Counted from the stretch's first letter, positions 1 through 7,946 are shown. The stretch is DNA of 16,511 nt from an uncultured Oscillospiraceae bacterium (GCA_900764755.1 CAAFPE010000129.1:1-16511), one strand, 5' to 3'. The notes: generated from the sequence alone by a model not told the origin. Program-made: numbers and translations.

Positions 1-21
1 GATTGCTTGATCTCGGCCTCT

Positions 22-77
22 CCAAACCGCATCTGCTTGGCTGGGCTGCGGTTTGGGAAAACGGGGGACAGATGCGG
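22..77. other. Inverted repeats with alternative pairings downstream of infB
   Basis: A 10-bp perfect inverted repeat pairs 22-31 (CCAAACCGCA) with 47-56 (TGCGGTTTGG) around a 15-base loop. The segment 27-35 (CCGCATCTG) can instead pair with 69-77 (CAGATGCGG), so the two hairpins exclude each other. Read on the minus strand, the direction of the infB operon, neither is followed by a run of T, so it is not a standard intrinsic terminator. It could be an RNA-processing or pausing element between infB and the next gene, usually rbfA. No start codon with a ribosome binding site is visible before the window edge. Confidence 0.4.
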
Positions 78-81
78 TGGA

Positions 82-2481
82 TCAGCGCTCGACTTCCTCC
101 ATGATGAAGGCTTCGATGATGTCGCCCTCCTTGATGTCCTGGAACTTCTCAAACGTGATACCGCACTCGTAGCCGGCGGCGACCTCCTTCACGCTGTCCT
201 TGAAGCGCTGGAGGGAGGCGATGGCGCCATCGTAGATGACGATGTTGTCCCGGAGCAGACGCATCTGGGCGTTGCGCTGCATCTTGCCGTCCAGCACATA
301 GCAGCCGGCAACCATTCCAACGCCGGTGATGCGGAACACGTTGCGGACCTCGGCCCGGCCCAGCTCCACTTCCTTGAACTTGGGAGCCAGCATACCCTTC
401 ATAGCGGCCTCAATCTCATTGATGGCGTCGTAGATGACCCGGTACATCCGCATATCCACGTTCATCCGGGCGGCGGTGTCCTTGGCGTTGGCATCAGGGC
501 GGACGTTGAAGCCCACCACGATGGCCCCGGAGGTGGCGGCCAGAGTGACGTCGGACTCGTTGATGGCGCCCACGGCGCAGTGGATGACCCGGACCCGGAC
601 CTCCTCGTTGGTCAGCTTCTCCAAAGAAGCCTTGACTGCCTCGGCGGAGCCCTGGACGTCTGCCTTGACAATGACGTTCAGGTTCTTCATCTCGCCGGCC
701 TGGATCTGGCTGAACAGGTCCTCCAGCGTGACCTTGCCCACGTTGTTGTTCAGCGCACTCTTCTGCTCATGCTTGCGCTGCTCCACCAACTCGCGGGCCA
801 TACGCTCGTCGGCCACAGCGTGGAAGTCGTCGCCCGCGCCGGGCACCTCGCCCATGCCGATGATCTCCACGGGGACGGAGGGGCCGGCCTCAGTGACCTT
901 CTGGCCCTTATGGTTGGTCATGGCGCGGACGCGGCCTACGGCGGTACCGGCGATGATCACATCGCCCTGATGCAGGGTGCCGTTCTGGACCAGCAGGGTG
1001 GCCACGGGACCGCGGCCCTTGTCCAGGCGGGCCTCAATGACTGCGCCGTGGGCAGAGCGGTTGGGATTGGCCTTCAGTTCACGCATCTCGGCGGTGAGGA
1101 CCACCATGTCCAGCAGGTTGTCGATGCCCATGCCCGTCTTTGCGGAGATGGGGCAGATGATGGTGTCGCCGCCCCACTCCTCGGGCACCAGTTCGTACTC
1201 GGTGAGCTGCTGCATGATCCGGTCGGGATTGGCGGTGGGCTTATCCATCTTGTTGATGGCCACGATAATGGGGATCTCGGCGGCCTTGGCGTGGTTGATG
1301 GACTCCACGGTCTGGGGCATGATGCCGTCGTCAGCGGCCACCACCAGGATGGCCACGTCAGTGATCATAGCGCCGCGGGCGCGCATAGCGGTGAAGGCCT
1401 CGTGGCCGGGGGTGTCCAGGAAGGTGACCGGGCTGCCCTTGACGTCCACCTGATAGGCGCCGATGTGCTGGGTGATGCCGCCTGCCTCGCCGGAGACCAC
1501 GTTGGCGTGGCGGATATAGTCCAGCAGGGAGGTCTTGCCGTGGTCGACGTGGCCCATGACCACCACCACAGGGGCGCGGGGCTGCAGATCCTCCTCCTTG
1601 TCCTCGGTGGTGTCGATCAGCTTCTCCTCAATGGTGACCACGACCTCCTTCTCTACCTTGCAGCCCAGTTCCATGGCCACCAGGGCGGCGGTGTCGTAGT
1701 CAATGATCTCGCTGAGGGAGGCCATCACGCCCATCTTCATCAGGGCCTTGACCACCTCGGCGCCAGTCTTTTTCATGCGGGAAGCCAGTTCGCCCACGCC
1801 GATCTCATCGGGGATCATCACCTTCAGCGGGGCCTTCTTGGCGATCTCCAGCTGGAGGCGACGCATCTTCTCGGCCTCCTCCTGCTTGCGCTTGTTGCCG
1901 GGGCCCTGCTGGCGGCCGCGCTGGCGCTGGGCGTTGCGGCCCTGGAACTTCTGCTTGCCGCCGCCCTGCTGCTGCCGTTCGGTGGTGAAGCTCTCCAGGC
2001 GCTCGTCGTACTTATCCAGGTTCACCGCGCCGCTGCCGCGGGTGTCCACCACCTTCTTGGTGGGGATGCGGGAGGCGGGCTGGCTCTGAACGGCCTGCTG
2101 CTGAGGCTTGCTGCCGGTGTTGGGCTGCTGCTGGGCGGGAGCCTGCTTGCCGCCCTGGGGGGCGGCCTGCTGGCCGTGGGCAGGCTGCTTGGAGGCACCG
2201 CCCTTCTGCTGTGCGGCAGGGGCCTGCTTGGCCTGCTGCGCGGCGGGCTTGGCAGGCTCATGGTATACGTCCTCATAGATGGAGGCGATGGACTCTACCT
2301 GGTTGTGCTGGGTCAGATACTCAAAAACAATGGCAAGCTCCTGCTCGGTCAGGGGCTGCATATGGTTCTTGGGGGGATGTCCGTACTGGGTGAGGATGTC
2401 CATGACCTCCTTGGAGGGGAGCTCCTTGGAGCCATGTTTGAAATCCTTTGCGACCTTGTGGATGGGATATTTGATCATCAT
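82..2481 (-). CDS. infB: Translation initiation factor IF-2
   Basis: IF-2 is the GTPase that places initiator fMet-tRNA on the 30S subunit and promotes 50S joining. The 799-residue product has an N-terminal IF2_N segment (about 1-60), then a Gln/Ala/Gly-rich basic linker (about 75-205) and a second IF2_N-like segment (about 215-280). The G domain follows (about 303-470) with G1 GHVDHGKTS at 310-318, GITQH at 335-339, DTPGH at 356-360, NKMD at 410-413 and SAK at 446-448, then the beta-barrel and C-terminal domains to the VER end. All GTPase motifs are intact. The start is the first of two consecutive ATGs: GAGGTGG lies 9 bases upstream (2491-2497). Its stop is TGA. It follows the L7Ae gene by 21 bases, so it is the fifth gene of the rimP-nusA operon seen here. 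The linker differs widely in length among Firmicutes and is expected to be disordered. Confidence 0.98.
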   Translation of the reverse strand: MMIKYPIHKVAKDFKHGSKELPSKEVMDILTQYGHPPKNHMQPLTEQELAIVFEYLTQHNQVESIASIYEDVYHEPAKPAAQQAKQAPAAQQKGGASKQPAHGQQAAPQGGKQAPAQQQPNTGSKPQQQAVQSQPASRIPTKKVVDTRGSGAVNLDKYDERLESFTTERQQQGGGKQKFQGRNAQRQRGRQQGPGNKRKQEEAEKMRRLQLEIAKKAPLKVMIPDEIGVGELASRMKKTGAEVVKALMKMGVMASLSEIIDYDTAALVAMELGCKVEKEVVVTIEEKLIDTTEDKEEDLQPRAPVVVVMGHVDHGKTSLLDYIRHANVVSGEAGGITQHIGAYQVDVKGSPVTFLDTPGHEAFTAMRARGAMITDVAILVVAADDGIMPQTVESINHAKAAEIPIIVAINKMDKPTANPDRIMQQLTEYELVPEEWGGDTIICPISAKTGMGIDNLLDMVVLTAEMRELKANPNRSAHGAVIEARLDKGRGPVATLLVQNGTLHQGDVIIAGTAVGRVRAMTNHKGQKVTEAGPSVPVEIIGMGEVPGAGDDFHAVADERMARELVEQRKHEQKSALNNNVGKVTLEDLFSQIQAGEMKNLNVIVKADVQGSAEAVKASLEKLTNEEVRVRVIHCAVGAINESDVTLAATSGAIVVGFNVRPDANAKDTAARMNVDMRMYRVIYDAINEIEAAMKGMLAPKFKEVELGRAEVRNVFRITGVGMVAGCYVLDGKMQRNAQMRLLRDNIVIYDGAIASLQRFKDSVKEVAAGYECGITFEKFQDIKEGDIIEAFIMEEVER

Positions 2482-2502
2482 ATTCGGAAGCCACCTCGTT
2501 TC

Positions 2503-3153
2503 TTAGGGATTATGCCGGAACTTGCCGGACAGCCTGCGGCCGCCGGGGCCGGGCTTATGGGGACCGCCGGAGCGGGAGGAAGGGCCGGAGCCGGTCCGGC
2601 CGCCGGGGGCGGAGGGATGGGGAGCAGAGCCGCTGCGGGTTTTGCGCGGGGGCTGCTTGCCCTTCTGGGCGGGCCTGTCGCCCTGCTTGGGCTGCTCGTT
2701 CCTCTTGGGCGGGGGCGGAGCCCAGGGGGCCTTCTTGCCCTCCCGGAGGTTTTTTTCGTGCTGCCGCTGCTCCCGCTGCCGCTGAAGGACCCGGTCGGCC
2801 TTGATACGGAGCTGCTGGGCGGCGGGGCCGTAGCGCTCCGGGGCGCGGGCGGCCAGCTTCTGGGTGAGGGAGGCGGCAAAGCCGGCGTCAGTCAGGGCCA
2901 GCATGGCACAGGAGCCCCGGCCCAGGGCGAAGCCCAGTTCCGCCTTGGTGAAGGGGACCTCCAGCCACAGGACATTTCCCGCCTCGCCGAAGTGGGCGGC
3001 CCGGCGGCAGGTGTTGGGAGCGGCGTCGCCGGCCAGAAGGACCAGCCGGGCCTGCCGGGCGCGGCAGGCCGCGCCCACTGGCTCCTCGCCGATCTCCAGT
3101 CGGCCGGCCTTGCGGGCCAGGCCCAGCAGGTGGAGAATGGGATCATTGGTCAT
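2503..3153 (-). CDS. L7Ae/L30e-family RNA-binding protein (YlxQ-like) with long basic tail
   Basis: Residues 1-101 match the L7Ae/L30e/S12e/Gadd45 fold of YlxQ (LLGLARKAGRLEIG near the N-terminus, then VLLAGDAAPNT at about 38-48), a kink-turn RNA-binding family always found beside nusA and infB in Firmicutes. Family members are normally about 100 residues. This one has 216: residues 102-140 look like a charged helix (RQREQRQHEKN), and 141-216 are Pro/Gly/Ser/Arg/Lys-rich low complexity with no recognisable domain. The ATG start has an excellent AGGAGGTG site 7 bases upstream (3161-3169) and overlaps the rnpM stop by 11 bases, which suggests translational coupling. The frame is open throughout, so the tail is not an obvious frameshift product. 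The N-terminal assignment is firm; the tail's role is unknown, perhaps extra RNA binding. Confidence 0.92.
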   Translation of the reverse strand: MTNDPILHLLGLARKAGRLEIGEEPVGAACRARQARLVLLAGDAAPNTCRRAAHFGEAGNVLWLEVPFTKAELGFALGRGSCAMLALTDAGFAASLTQKLAARAPERYGPAAQQLRIKADRVLQRQREQRQHEKNLREGKKAPWAPPPPKRNEQPKQGDRPAQKGKQPPRKTRSGSAPHPSAPGGRTGSGPSSRSGGPHKPGPGGRRLSGKFRHNP

Positions 3154-3421
3154 CTTGGGGCACCTCCTTCATCTGGGCCTCCAGTCCGGCCCAGACCTCG
3201 TCTGGCAGCTGGGCGGAGAAGGCGCGTTCCAGGGCCCGGCTCTTCTTGGCCCTGGCCAGGCAGGCAGGGGCGGGACACAGGTATGCTCCCCGTCCAGGCA
3301 GCTTGCCCTTAAAATCCAGAGAGACCTGCCCCTCGGGGGAGCGGACCACCCGGATCAGCTCCTTTTTGGGCTTCATCTCCCGGCAGCCTACACACTGACG
3401 CATGGGAATCTTCTTGGGCAC
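3143..3421 (-). CDS. rnpM: RNase P modulator RnpM (YlxR family, DUF448)
   Basis: This is a small basic YlxR-family protein; B. subtilis RnpM binds the RNase P RNA and modulates its activity. It shows the family signature in order: RQCVGCR near the N-terminus, KELIRVVRSPEG, then GKLPGRGAYLC, a CLARAKK segment and RAF. The start is uncertain. The reading frame is open from a GTG at 3433 (96 residues), but the GTG at 3421 gives the usual MPKKIPMRQC beginning, and GGTGG lies 8 bases upstream of it; an internal ATG at 3403 lacks a good site. The gene lies about 43 bases after nusA and overlaps the start of the L7Ae gene by 11 bases, the standard order of this operon. Confidence 0.92.
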   Translation of the reverse strand: MPKKIPMRQCVGCREMKPKKELIRVVRSPEGQVSLDFKGKLPGRGAYLCPAPACLARAKKSRALERAFSAQLPDEVWAGLEAQMKEVPQDDQ

Positions 3422-3464
3422 ATTCTGCACCACCCTTCTGTGAATTGGGAATGAGGAATGGGAG

Positions 3465-4670
3465 TTAGTCCTCCCCGGTGGTGGCGGCCTCCTGGGCGGG
3501 AGCCTCCTCCGCAGCCTCAGGGGCCTGGATGGGTTCCTCCGCAGACAGGTCCTCCTCCGGTGTCTCGATGGGCTCCAGGGGGGCGGAGGCAGGCTTAATA
3601 TCGATCTTATAGCCGGTGAGCTTGGCAGCCAGGCGGGCGTTCTGGCCCTCCTTGCCGATGGCCAGGGACAGCTGATCGTCAGGCACTACCACGCGGCAGC
3701 TCTTGCCATCGGGGAGGGGCTCCACGCTGATCACATCGGAGGGGGCGAGGGCGGCGGCGATGTAGGCCTCCGGATCCTCAGACCACTTGATGATGTCCAT
3801 TTTCTCGCCCTTGAGTTCCTCCACGATGGTGTTCACCCGCTGGCCGCGGGGGCCGACACAGGCGCCGATGGGATCCACGTTGGGATCGGCGGACCAGACA
3901 GCCAGCTTGGTGCGGGAGCCCGCCTCACGGGAGATGGACTTGATCTCCACAGTGCCGTCATAGATCTCTGGGACCTCCAGCTCGAACAGGCGCTTGACCA
4001 GTCCGGGATGGGTGCGGGAGATGATGACCTGAGGGCCCTTGGTGGCCTTGCGGACCTCTACCATATAGACCTTCAGGCGCTGACCCTCCGTGTAGGTCTC
4101 GCCCCGGACCTGCTCGTTGACGCCCAGATAGGCGTCGGTAAATTCAGAGCCGGAACTGATGCGCACCGTGGCCGCACCGTTGCGGGGGTCGATGCGGGTG
4201 ACCACGCCGGTGAGCAGTTCATGCTCCTTGGAGGAGAATTCGTCGTACACCATGCCCTGCTCAGCCTCCCGGATGCCCTGGATGATGACCTGCCGGGCGG
4301 TCTGAGCGGCGATGCGGCCAAAACTCTTGGGCTTGACCTCGATGCGGATCACATCTCCCAGCTGGGCACGGGGGAGGGCGGCCTGGGCCTCGGCCAGGCT
4401 GATCTCACAGGCGGGGTTGTCCACCTCCTCCACCACGTCCTTCTTCAGGAACATCCGGACGGTGTTGGTCTCCGGATTGGCGTCTACCACCAGGTTGTCG
4501 CCCACGCCCTCGTGATCCCGCCGGTAGGCGGACACCAGCGCCTGGGTAATTTTTTCCATCATGTAGCCGGGCTTAATGCCCTTTTCCTGCTCGATCTGAG
4601 CGATGGCGGCAAAAAACTCCTGGCCGTCCAGCTCGTTATTGTTGACCTTCTTGGTCGTTTTCTTAGCCAC
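3465..4670 (-). CDS. nusA: Transcription termination/antitermination factor NusA
   Basis: NusA binds RNA polymerase and nascent RNA and controls pausing, intrinsic termination and antitermination. The 401-residue protein has an N-terminal polymerase-binding domain (about 10-145), an S1 domain (about 148-215), KH1 with the GPRGQRV loop near 273-279 and KH2 with AIGKEGQNARLAAKL at about 337-350. It ends in an acidic, Ala/Glu-rich tail (about 361-401). It lacks the C-terminal AR repeats of E. coli NusA, which is normal for Firmicutes. The start is GTG (4668-4670 on the complement) with AGGAGG 8 bases upstream (4679-4684). The stop is TAA. The gene follows rimP by 38 bases. Its own product may regulate the operon through the leader hairpin at 5231-5259. 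Confidence 0.97.
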   Translation of the reverse strand: MAKKTTKKVNNNELDGQEFFAAIAQIEQEKGIKPGYMMEKITQALVSAYRRDHEGVGDNLVVDANPETNTVRMFLKKDVVEEVDNPACEISLAEAQAALPRAQLGDVIRIEVKPKSFGRIAAQTARQVIIQGIREAEQGMVYDEFSSKEHELLTGVVTRIDPRNGAATVRISSGSEFTDAYLGVNEQVRGETYTEGQRLKVYMVEVRKATKGPQVIISRTHPGLVKRLFELEVPEIYDGTVEIKSISREAGSRTKLAVWSADPNVDPIGACVGPRGQRVNTIVEELKGEKMDIIKWSEDPEAYIAAALAPSDVISVEPLPDGKSCRVVVPDDQLSLAIGKEGQNARLAAKLTGYKIDIKPASAPLEPIETPEEDLSAEEPIQAPEAAEEAPAQEAATTGED

Positions 4671-4708
4671 GATCGTTTCCTCCTAACGCTAAACTATCAA
4701 GACAAGCC

Positions 4709-5164
4709 TCAGAAGCGGGGATAGAGCCGCACCTGGGCCACCTCTTTCTTTTCAAAGGACATGGGTTGGCCGCCCACCTCCAGGACCACGTCTCCGTCCT
4801 GCCAGGACTGGAGCAGGCCCACAAAATCCTTCCGGCCGTCCCGGGCCCGGTAGAGGCGGACCTCCACCTCACTGCCCTGGAACCGGGCGAAGTGCTCCGG
4901 CTTTTTCAGTACGCGGTCTGCTCCGGCAGAGGAGACCTCGAAGGTGTAGCTCCCCTCAATGGGGTCGGCCTCGTCCAGCTTGTCGGACAGGGGGCGGGAG
5001 ACTGCCTCACAGTCCTCGATGGAGACTCCGCCCTCCTTGTCGATGTAGATCCGCAGGAACCACTCGCCGGCCTCCTTGACATACTCCACATCCCACAGGG
5101 AGCAGCCCGCCGACTCAACAAAGGGGAGGGCCAGCTGGGCCACGGTATCCGTTACCTTTGCCAT
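4709..5164 (-). CDS. rimP: Ribosome maturation factor RimP
   Basis: RimP (YlxS) assists 30S subunit maturation. The 151-residue product has the N-terminal alpha/beta domain (about 1-80) with FLRIYIDKEGGVSIEDC at about 36-52 and the family motif EVSSAGADRVLKK at about 76-88, followed by the SH3-like C-terminal domain. The open frame continues upstream to 5233, but the ATG at 5164 gives the typical MAKVTDTV start and has AGGAGG 10 bases upstream (5175-5180), so the upstream part is 5' untranslated leader. It is the first gene of the rimP-nusA-rnpM-L7Ae-infB operon, with a promoter at 5288-5316 and a leader of about 120 nt. Confidence 0.96.
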   Translation of the reverse strand: MAKVTDTVAQLALPFVESAGCSLWDVEYVKEAGEWFLRIYIDKEGGVSIEDCEAVSRPLSDKLDEADPIEGSYTFEVSSAGADRVLKKPEHFARFQGSEVEVRLYRARDGRKDFVGLLQSWQDGDVVLEVGGQPMSFEKKEVAQVRLYPRF

Positions 5165-5188
5165 AAAAAGAAAACCTCCTGTCCCCGT

Positions 5189-5216
5189 CCGGACCGCCTG
5201 AAACAGGGAGGTCCGG
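5189..5216 (-). promoter_or_regulatory. Leader hairpin able to compete with pairing over the rimP ribosome binding site
   Basis: On the minus strand CCGGACC (5210-5216) pairs with GGTCCGG (5189-5195), and inside it CCTG (5204-5207 complement) pairs with CAGG around a three-base loop. The 5' arm also carries ACCTCCCTG (5204-5212 complement), which can pair with CAGGAGGT covering the rimP Shine-Dalgarno (5174-5181) with one bulged C. Folding of the hairpin would leave the ribosome site free, while opening it would allow the site to be hidden. The pairings are read directly; a regulatory role is inference. Confidence 0.4.
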
Positions 5217-5230
5217 GCCGTTTGGTCAAT

Positions 5231-5259
5231 CAAAAAGAGCGGAGCCGAAACCCCACTCT
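5231..5259 (-). terminator. Terminator-like hairpin inside the rimP-nusA leader
   Basis: Minus-strand AGAGTGGGG (5251-5259) pairs with CTCCGCTCT (5236-5244), 9 bp including two G-U pairs, around a TTTCGG loop, and is followed by TTTTTG. It lies downstream of the operon promoter and upstream of rimP, so it would terminate transcription before the first gene. The ylxS-nusA operon of B. subtilis has been described as autoregulated through a NusA-dependent terminator in its leader; by position this is a good candidate for the same device. It might instead be a late terminator for cinA readthrough. Confidence 0.65.
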
Positions 5260-5287
5260 AGCCAATACTACCATAATTTACGTTCCT

Positions 5288-5316
5288 ACTATATCACAGC
5301 CAGGAAAGGATTGCAA
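5288..5316 (-). promoter_or_regulatory. Promoter of the rimP-nusA-infB operon
   Basis: The minus strand reads -35 TTGCAA (5311-5316), a 17-base spacer and an extended -10, TGA followed by TATAGT (5288-5293). This is a good housekeeping sigma match in an otherwise AT-rich stretch. Transcription would start near 5281 and give a leader of about 117 nt before rimP. Confidence 0.8.
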
Positions 5317-5347
5317 GGGGTCGGGAGGATATTTTTCCCCCGACCCC
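5317..5347 (-). terminator. Strong GC hairpin downstream of cinA, possible terminator
   Basis: Minus-strand GGGGTCGGG (5339-5347) pairs perfectly with CCCGACCCC (5317-5325). The stem can extend by GGA/TCC past a single bulged T, leaving a small A-rich loop. It is 36 bases past the cinA stop and immediately before the rimP promoter. There is no T tract (TTGCAATCC follows), so it may be a weak terminator or a transcript 3'-end stabiliser. Confidence 0.45.
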
Positions 5348-5382
5348 CTCATTTTACAGCAGAAGTTCGGCGCCGGCCTCCG

Positions 5383-6642
5383 TCAGTCCTCCAGAGGCAG
5401 GCCGGACAGCCACCGTCGGGCCAGGTCCAGGGCGTGGTGGGCGGTCTGGGTGCGCAGGCGGCCACGGACAGGGCGGCCGCCCAGGTGGAGGGGCCGGACG
5501 TGGGTGCCGTCCGGTGCGGCGATGGCCACGAACATGGTGCCAACCTCGTTGCCCCGGTCATCCCGGTCAGGGCCGGCCACGCCGGTGGAGGCCAGGGCCA
5601 AGTCACAGCCTAAGGCCTGCCGCGCCCCCTCTGCCATAGCCCGGGCCACGGGCTCGGACACCGCGCCGTACTGGTCCAGCAGGGCCTGGGGGACGCCCAG
5701 AACGCCGTGCTTGACCTCGTTGGTGTAGGAGACCACGCCTCCCCTGAATACCTGGGAGGCTCCGGAGACGTCGGTGAGCCGCTTGGCGATCAGGCCGCCG
5801 GTGCAGCTCTCCGCGGTGCCCAGGGTGAGCCCACGGGCCTTCAGACCCTCCAGCACCACATACTCCAGGGAGGGGACGTCCACCCCGTAGACCAGAGCGC
5901 CGAACCGGGCCTTCAGCTCCTCTACCTTGGGGAGGAGGAGGGCCTGGGCCTCCTCCTGGGTGGGGGCCTTGGCGGTGACCCGCAGCTCGCACTCCCCCTC
6001 CTTGGCGTAGGGAGCCAGGGTGGGGTTGGACATGGCGTTCATCTCGTCCCGAAGCTGGGCCTCCATGGCGGATTCGCCGATGCCGAACAGCTTCAGAGTG
6101 TGGGAGGCGATGACCCCCTCGGACAGGGCCTGGAGATAGGGGACCGCCCGGTGGTGGAACATGGGGCGGCACTCGCTGGGGGGGCCGGGGAGCATGATGA
6201 CATGGACGCCGTCCGCCTCGAAGGCACAGCCGGGAGCAGAGCCCCAGTCGTTGACCAGAACGGTGCTCCCCTCGGGGACCAGGGCCTGCTGGAAGTTGTT
6301 TTCCGTCAGGGGGCGTCCGGTGACCCGGGCATAGTCCTTGATACGCTCCAGAGATTCCTGGTGATAGACCAGCTTTTTACCAAACGCCTCGGCCAGGACG
6401 TTTTTGGTCAGGTCGTCACAGGTGGGGCCCAGGCCGCCGGTGGTGATGATGATGTCGGCCCGGCTCCGGGCCAGCTCCACCGCCTCCCGGGCGCGCTGGG
6501 GGTTGTCCCCCACCACCGTGTGCCAAAACACGTTCAGACCCAGGGCGGACAGCCCCTGGGAGAGCATCTGTGCGTCGGTGTTGGCGATGCTGCCCAGCAG
6601 CAGCTCGGTGCCAACCGACAGGATCTCGACCTTATGCGACAC
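5383..6642 (-). CDS. cinA: CinA family protein (MoaB-like domain plus NMN amidohydrolase domain)
   Basis: The 419-residue protein has the complete two-domain CinA layout. The N-terminal MoaB/MogA-like domain (about 5-170) shows SVGTELLLG at 9-17 and TTGGLGPTCDDLT at about 67-79. The C-terminal PncC-type domain (about 260-415) shows AESCTGG at 277-283 and STGVAGP at 352-358, followed by the Firmicute variant DRDDRGNEVGT. In characterised relatives the C-terminal domain deamidates nicotinamide mononucleotide for NAD recycling, and the N-terminal domain can act as an ADP-ribose pyrophosphatase. The start is GTG (6640-6642 complement) with AAGGTGG 7 bases upstream (6650-6656). It lies 131 bases downstream of thiI, separated by a strong hairpin, so it may have its own weak promoter; none is clear. 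Confidence 0.95.
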   Translation of the reverse strand: MSHKVEILSVGTELLLGSIANTDAQMLSQGLSALGLNVFWHTVVGDNPQRAREAVELARSRADIIITTGGLGPTCDDLTKNVLAEAFGKKLVYHQESLERIKDYARVTGRPLTENNFQQALVPEGSTVLVNDWGSAPGCAFEADGVHVIMLPGPPSECRPMFHHRAVPYLQALSEGVIASHTLKLFGIGESAMEAQLRDEMNAMSNPTLAPYAKEGECELRVTAKAPTQEEAQALLLPKVEELKARFGALVYGVDVPSLEYVVLEGLKARGLTLGTAESCTGGLIAKRLTDVSGASQVFRGGVVSYTNEVKHGVLGVPQALLDQYGAVSEPVARAMAEGARQALGCDLALASTGVAGPDRDDRGNEVGTMFVAIAAPDGTHVRPLHLGGRPVRGRLRTQTAHHALDLARRWLSGLPLED

Positions 6643-6712
6643 AAAAAGACCACCTTTCAGAGTGATGCTGCGGGCAGATCCGCAGTGTATGGAAGAGGGA
6701 AAACAGAGCGGA

Positions 6713-6743
6713 CGGGCGGCCTGCCGGAGAGACAGGCCGCCCG
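6713..6743 (-). terminator. Hairpin between thiI and cinA, probable thiI terminator
   Basis: An 11-bp perfect stem, CGGGCGGCCTG with its complement at 6713-6723 and 6733-6743, closes a 9-base loop about 31 bases after the thiI stop. On the minus strand it is followed by TCCGCTCTGTTTTCCC, so the T-rich tail is delayed and interrupted. The stem is stable; termination efficiency is uncertain. Confidence 0.5.
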
Positions 6744-6773
6744 CCGGAGCGTCTGGATGGGATGGGGCGGGCC

Positions 6774-7946
6774 TTACAGGTTGACCTGGACCCGCTCGAT
6801 GCCGTCCACAGCCGCCTGGACCATGGCCTCGATGTCCAGGGCCTGCTCGGCGGCCTCCACCTCGCCGGGCATGGGGCGCAGGCGGGGGTGGCGGGGGGTG
6901 AACACGGTGCAGCAGTCCTCATAGGGGAGGATGGAGGTCTCAAAGGTGCCGATCCTCCGGGCGATCTGAACGATCTCCTCCTTGTCCATCCCGATGCAGG
7001 GCCGCAGGATGGGCAGCTCCACCACGGAGCCGGTGACCAGCATGGCGTCCATGGTCTGGCTGGCCACCTGTCCCAGGCACTCGCCGGTGACCAGGGCCTT
7101 GGCGCCGCACCGCTTGGCCACCGCCTGGGAAATGCGCATCATAAAGCGGCGCATGATGATGGTGAACAGCTCCTCGGGGCAGGAGCGGCGCAGCTCCTCC
7201 TGAATGGCGGTGAAGGGCACCACATGGACGGTGAGGCGGCCGGTGTAGGGGGTGAGCAGGCGGGCCAGCTCCAGCACCTTTTCCTTGGCCTCCGGGGAGG
7301 TGTAGGGGTAGGAGAAGAAATGCACCATCTCCAGAGCCACCCCCCGCTTGGCGATCATCCAGGAGGCAACCGGGCTGTCGATGCCGCCGGACAGCAGGGA
7401 GACCGCCCGGCCATTGATGCCCACAGGCAGGCCGCCCGCCCCGGGCTGGGGCTGGGCGTGGACATAGGCGGCGTAGTCCCGGACCTCGATGTAGACCGTC
7501 AGCTCCGGGTGGTGGACGTCCACCTCCAGGTTGCCGTAGGCCTCATGGAGCTCACCGCCCACATACTGGCTGAGCTGGATGGAGGTCATGGGGAAGGATT
7601 TATCCGCCCGCTTGGTCTCTACCTTAAACGTCCTGGCGGTCCGAAGCTGGCCGTCCAGAAAGTCCCGGGCGCAGGCCAGAATGGCGTCCTTGTCCTTCTC
7701 ACAGGGACGGGCCAGGGAAAGCCCCGCGATGCCGAACACCTTGGTCAGGGCCTGGTAAGCGCCCTGCACGTCGCAGCTGTCGTCCTTGGGCTCCACATAG
7801 GTGGCGGACTGCCGGGTATACACCCGGAACTGGCCGTAGGGGTGGAGGCGGCGGTGGATGTTGGCCTGTAATTTATCCTCAAAGCTGCGGCGGTTCAGGC
7901 CCTTGAGGACCAGCTCGCCCAGCTTGAGCAGAATGATCTCGTTCAT
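6774..7946 (-). CDS. thiI: tRNA 4-thiouridine synthase ThiI (no rhodanese domain)
   Basis: ThiI adenylates U8 of tRNA and inserts sulfur to make s4U; in some species it also supplies sulfur for thiamine. The 390-residue protein has an N-terminal ferredoxin-like plus THUMP region (about 1-165) and a PP-loop ATPase domain with SGGIDSP at 186-192. ECLGQVASQT lies at about 289-298 and YEDCCTVFTPRHP at about 342-354; the conserved Cys of this motif is present. The C-terminal rhodanese domain of E. coli ThiI is absent, as in B. subtilis, where sulfur passes directly from a dedicated cysteine desulfurase (NifZ). That partner often sits directly upstream of thiI but is not in this window. ATG start with GAGGG 6 bases upstream; its own promoter is at 7994-8023. 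Confidence 0.96.
   Translation of the reverse strand: MNEIILLKLGELVLKGLNRRSFEDKLQANIHRRLHPYGQFRVYTRQSATYVEPKDDSCDVQGAYQALTKVFGIAGLSLARPCEKDKDAILACARDFLDGQLRTARTFKVETKRADKSFPMTSIQLSQYVGGELHEAYGNLEVDVHHPELTVYIEVRDYAAYVHAQPQPGAGGLPVGINGRAVSLLSGGIDSPVASWMIAKRGVALEMVHFFSYPYTSPEAKEKVLELARLLTPYTGRLTVHVVPFTAIQEELRRSCPEELFTIIMRRFMMRISQAVAKRCGAKALVTGECLGQVASQTMDAMLVTGSVVELPILRPCIGMDKEEIVQIARRIGTFETSILPYEDCCTVFTPRHPRLRPMPGEVEAAEQALDIEAMVQAAVDGIERVQVNL

Noticed and set aside
1..32. A possible start of a further gene (ATG at 30-32, minus strand)
   Set aside because: It has no ribosome binding site, lies in the hairpin and offers only ten codons before the window edge, not resembling rbfA.
7..3312. An 1101-codon open frame on the plus strand antisense to infB and its neighbours
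   Set aside because: It mirrors the GC-rich codons of infB, the L7Ae gene and rnpM, has no domain resemblance and is Leu/Gly/Ala/His-rich in the way antisense frames are.
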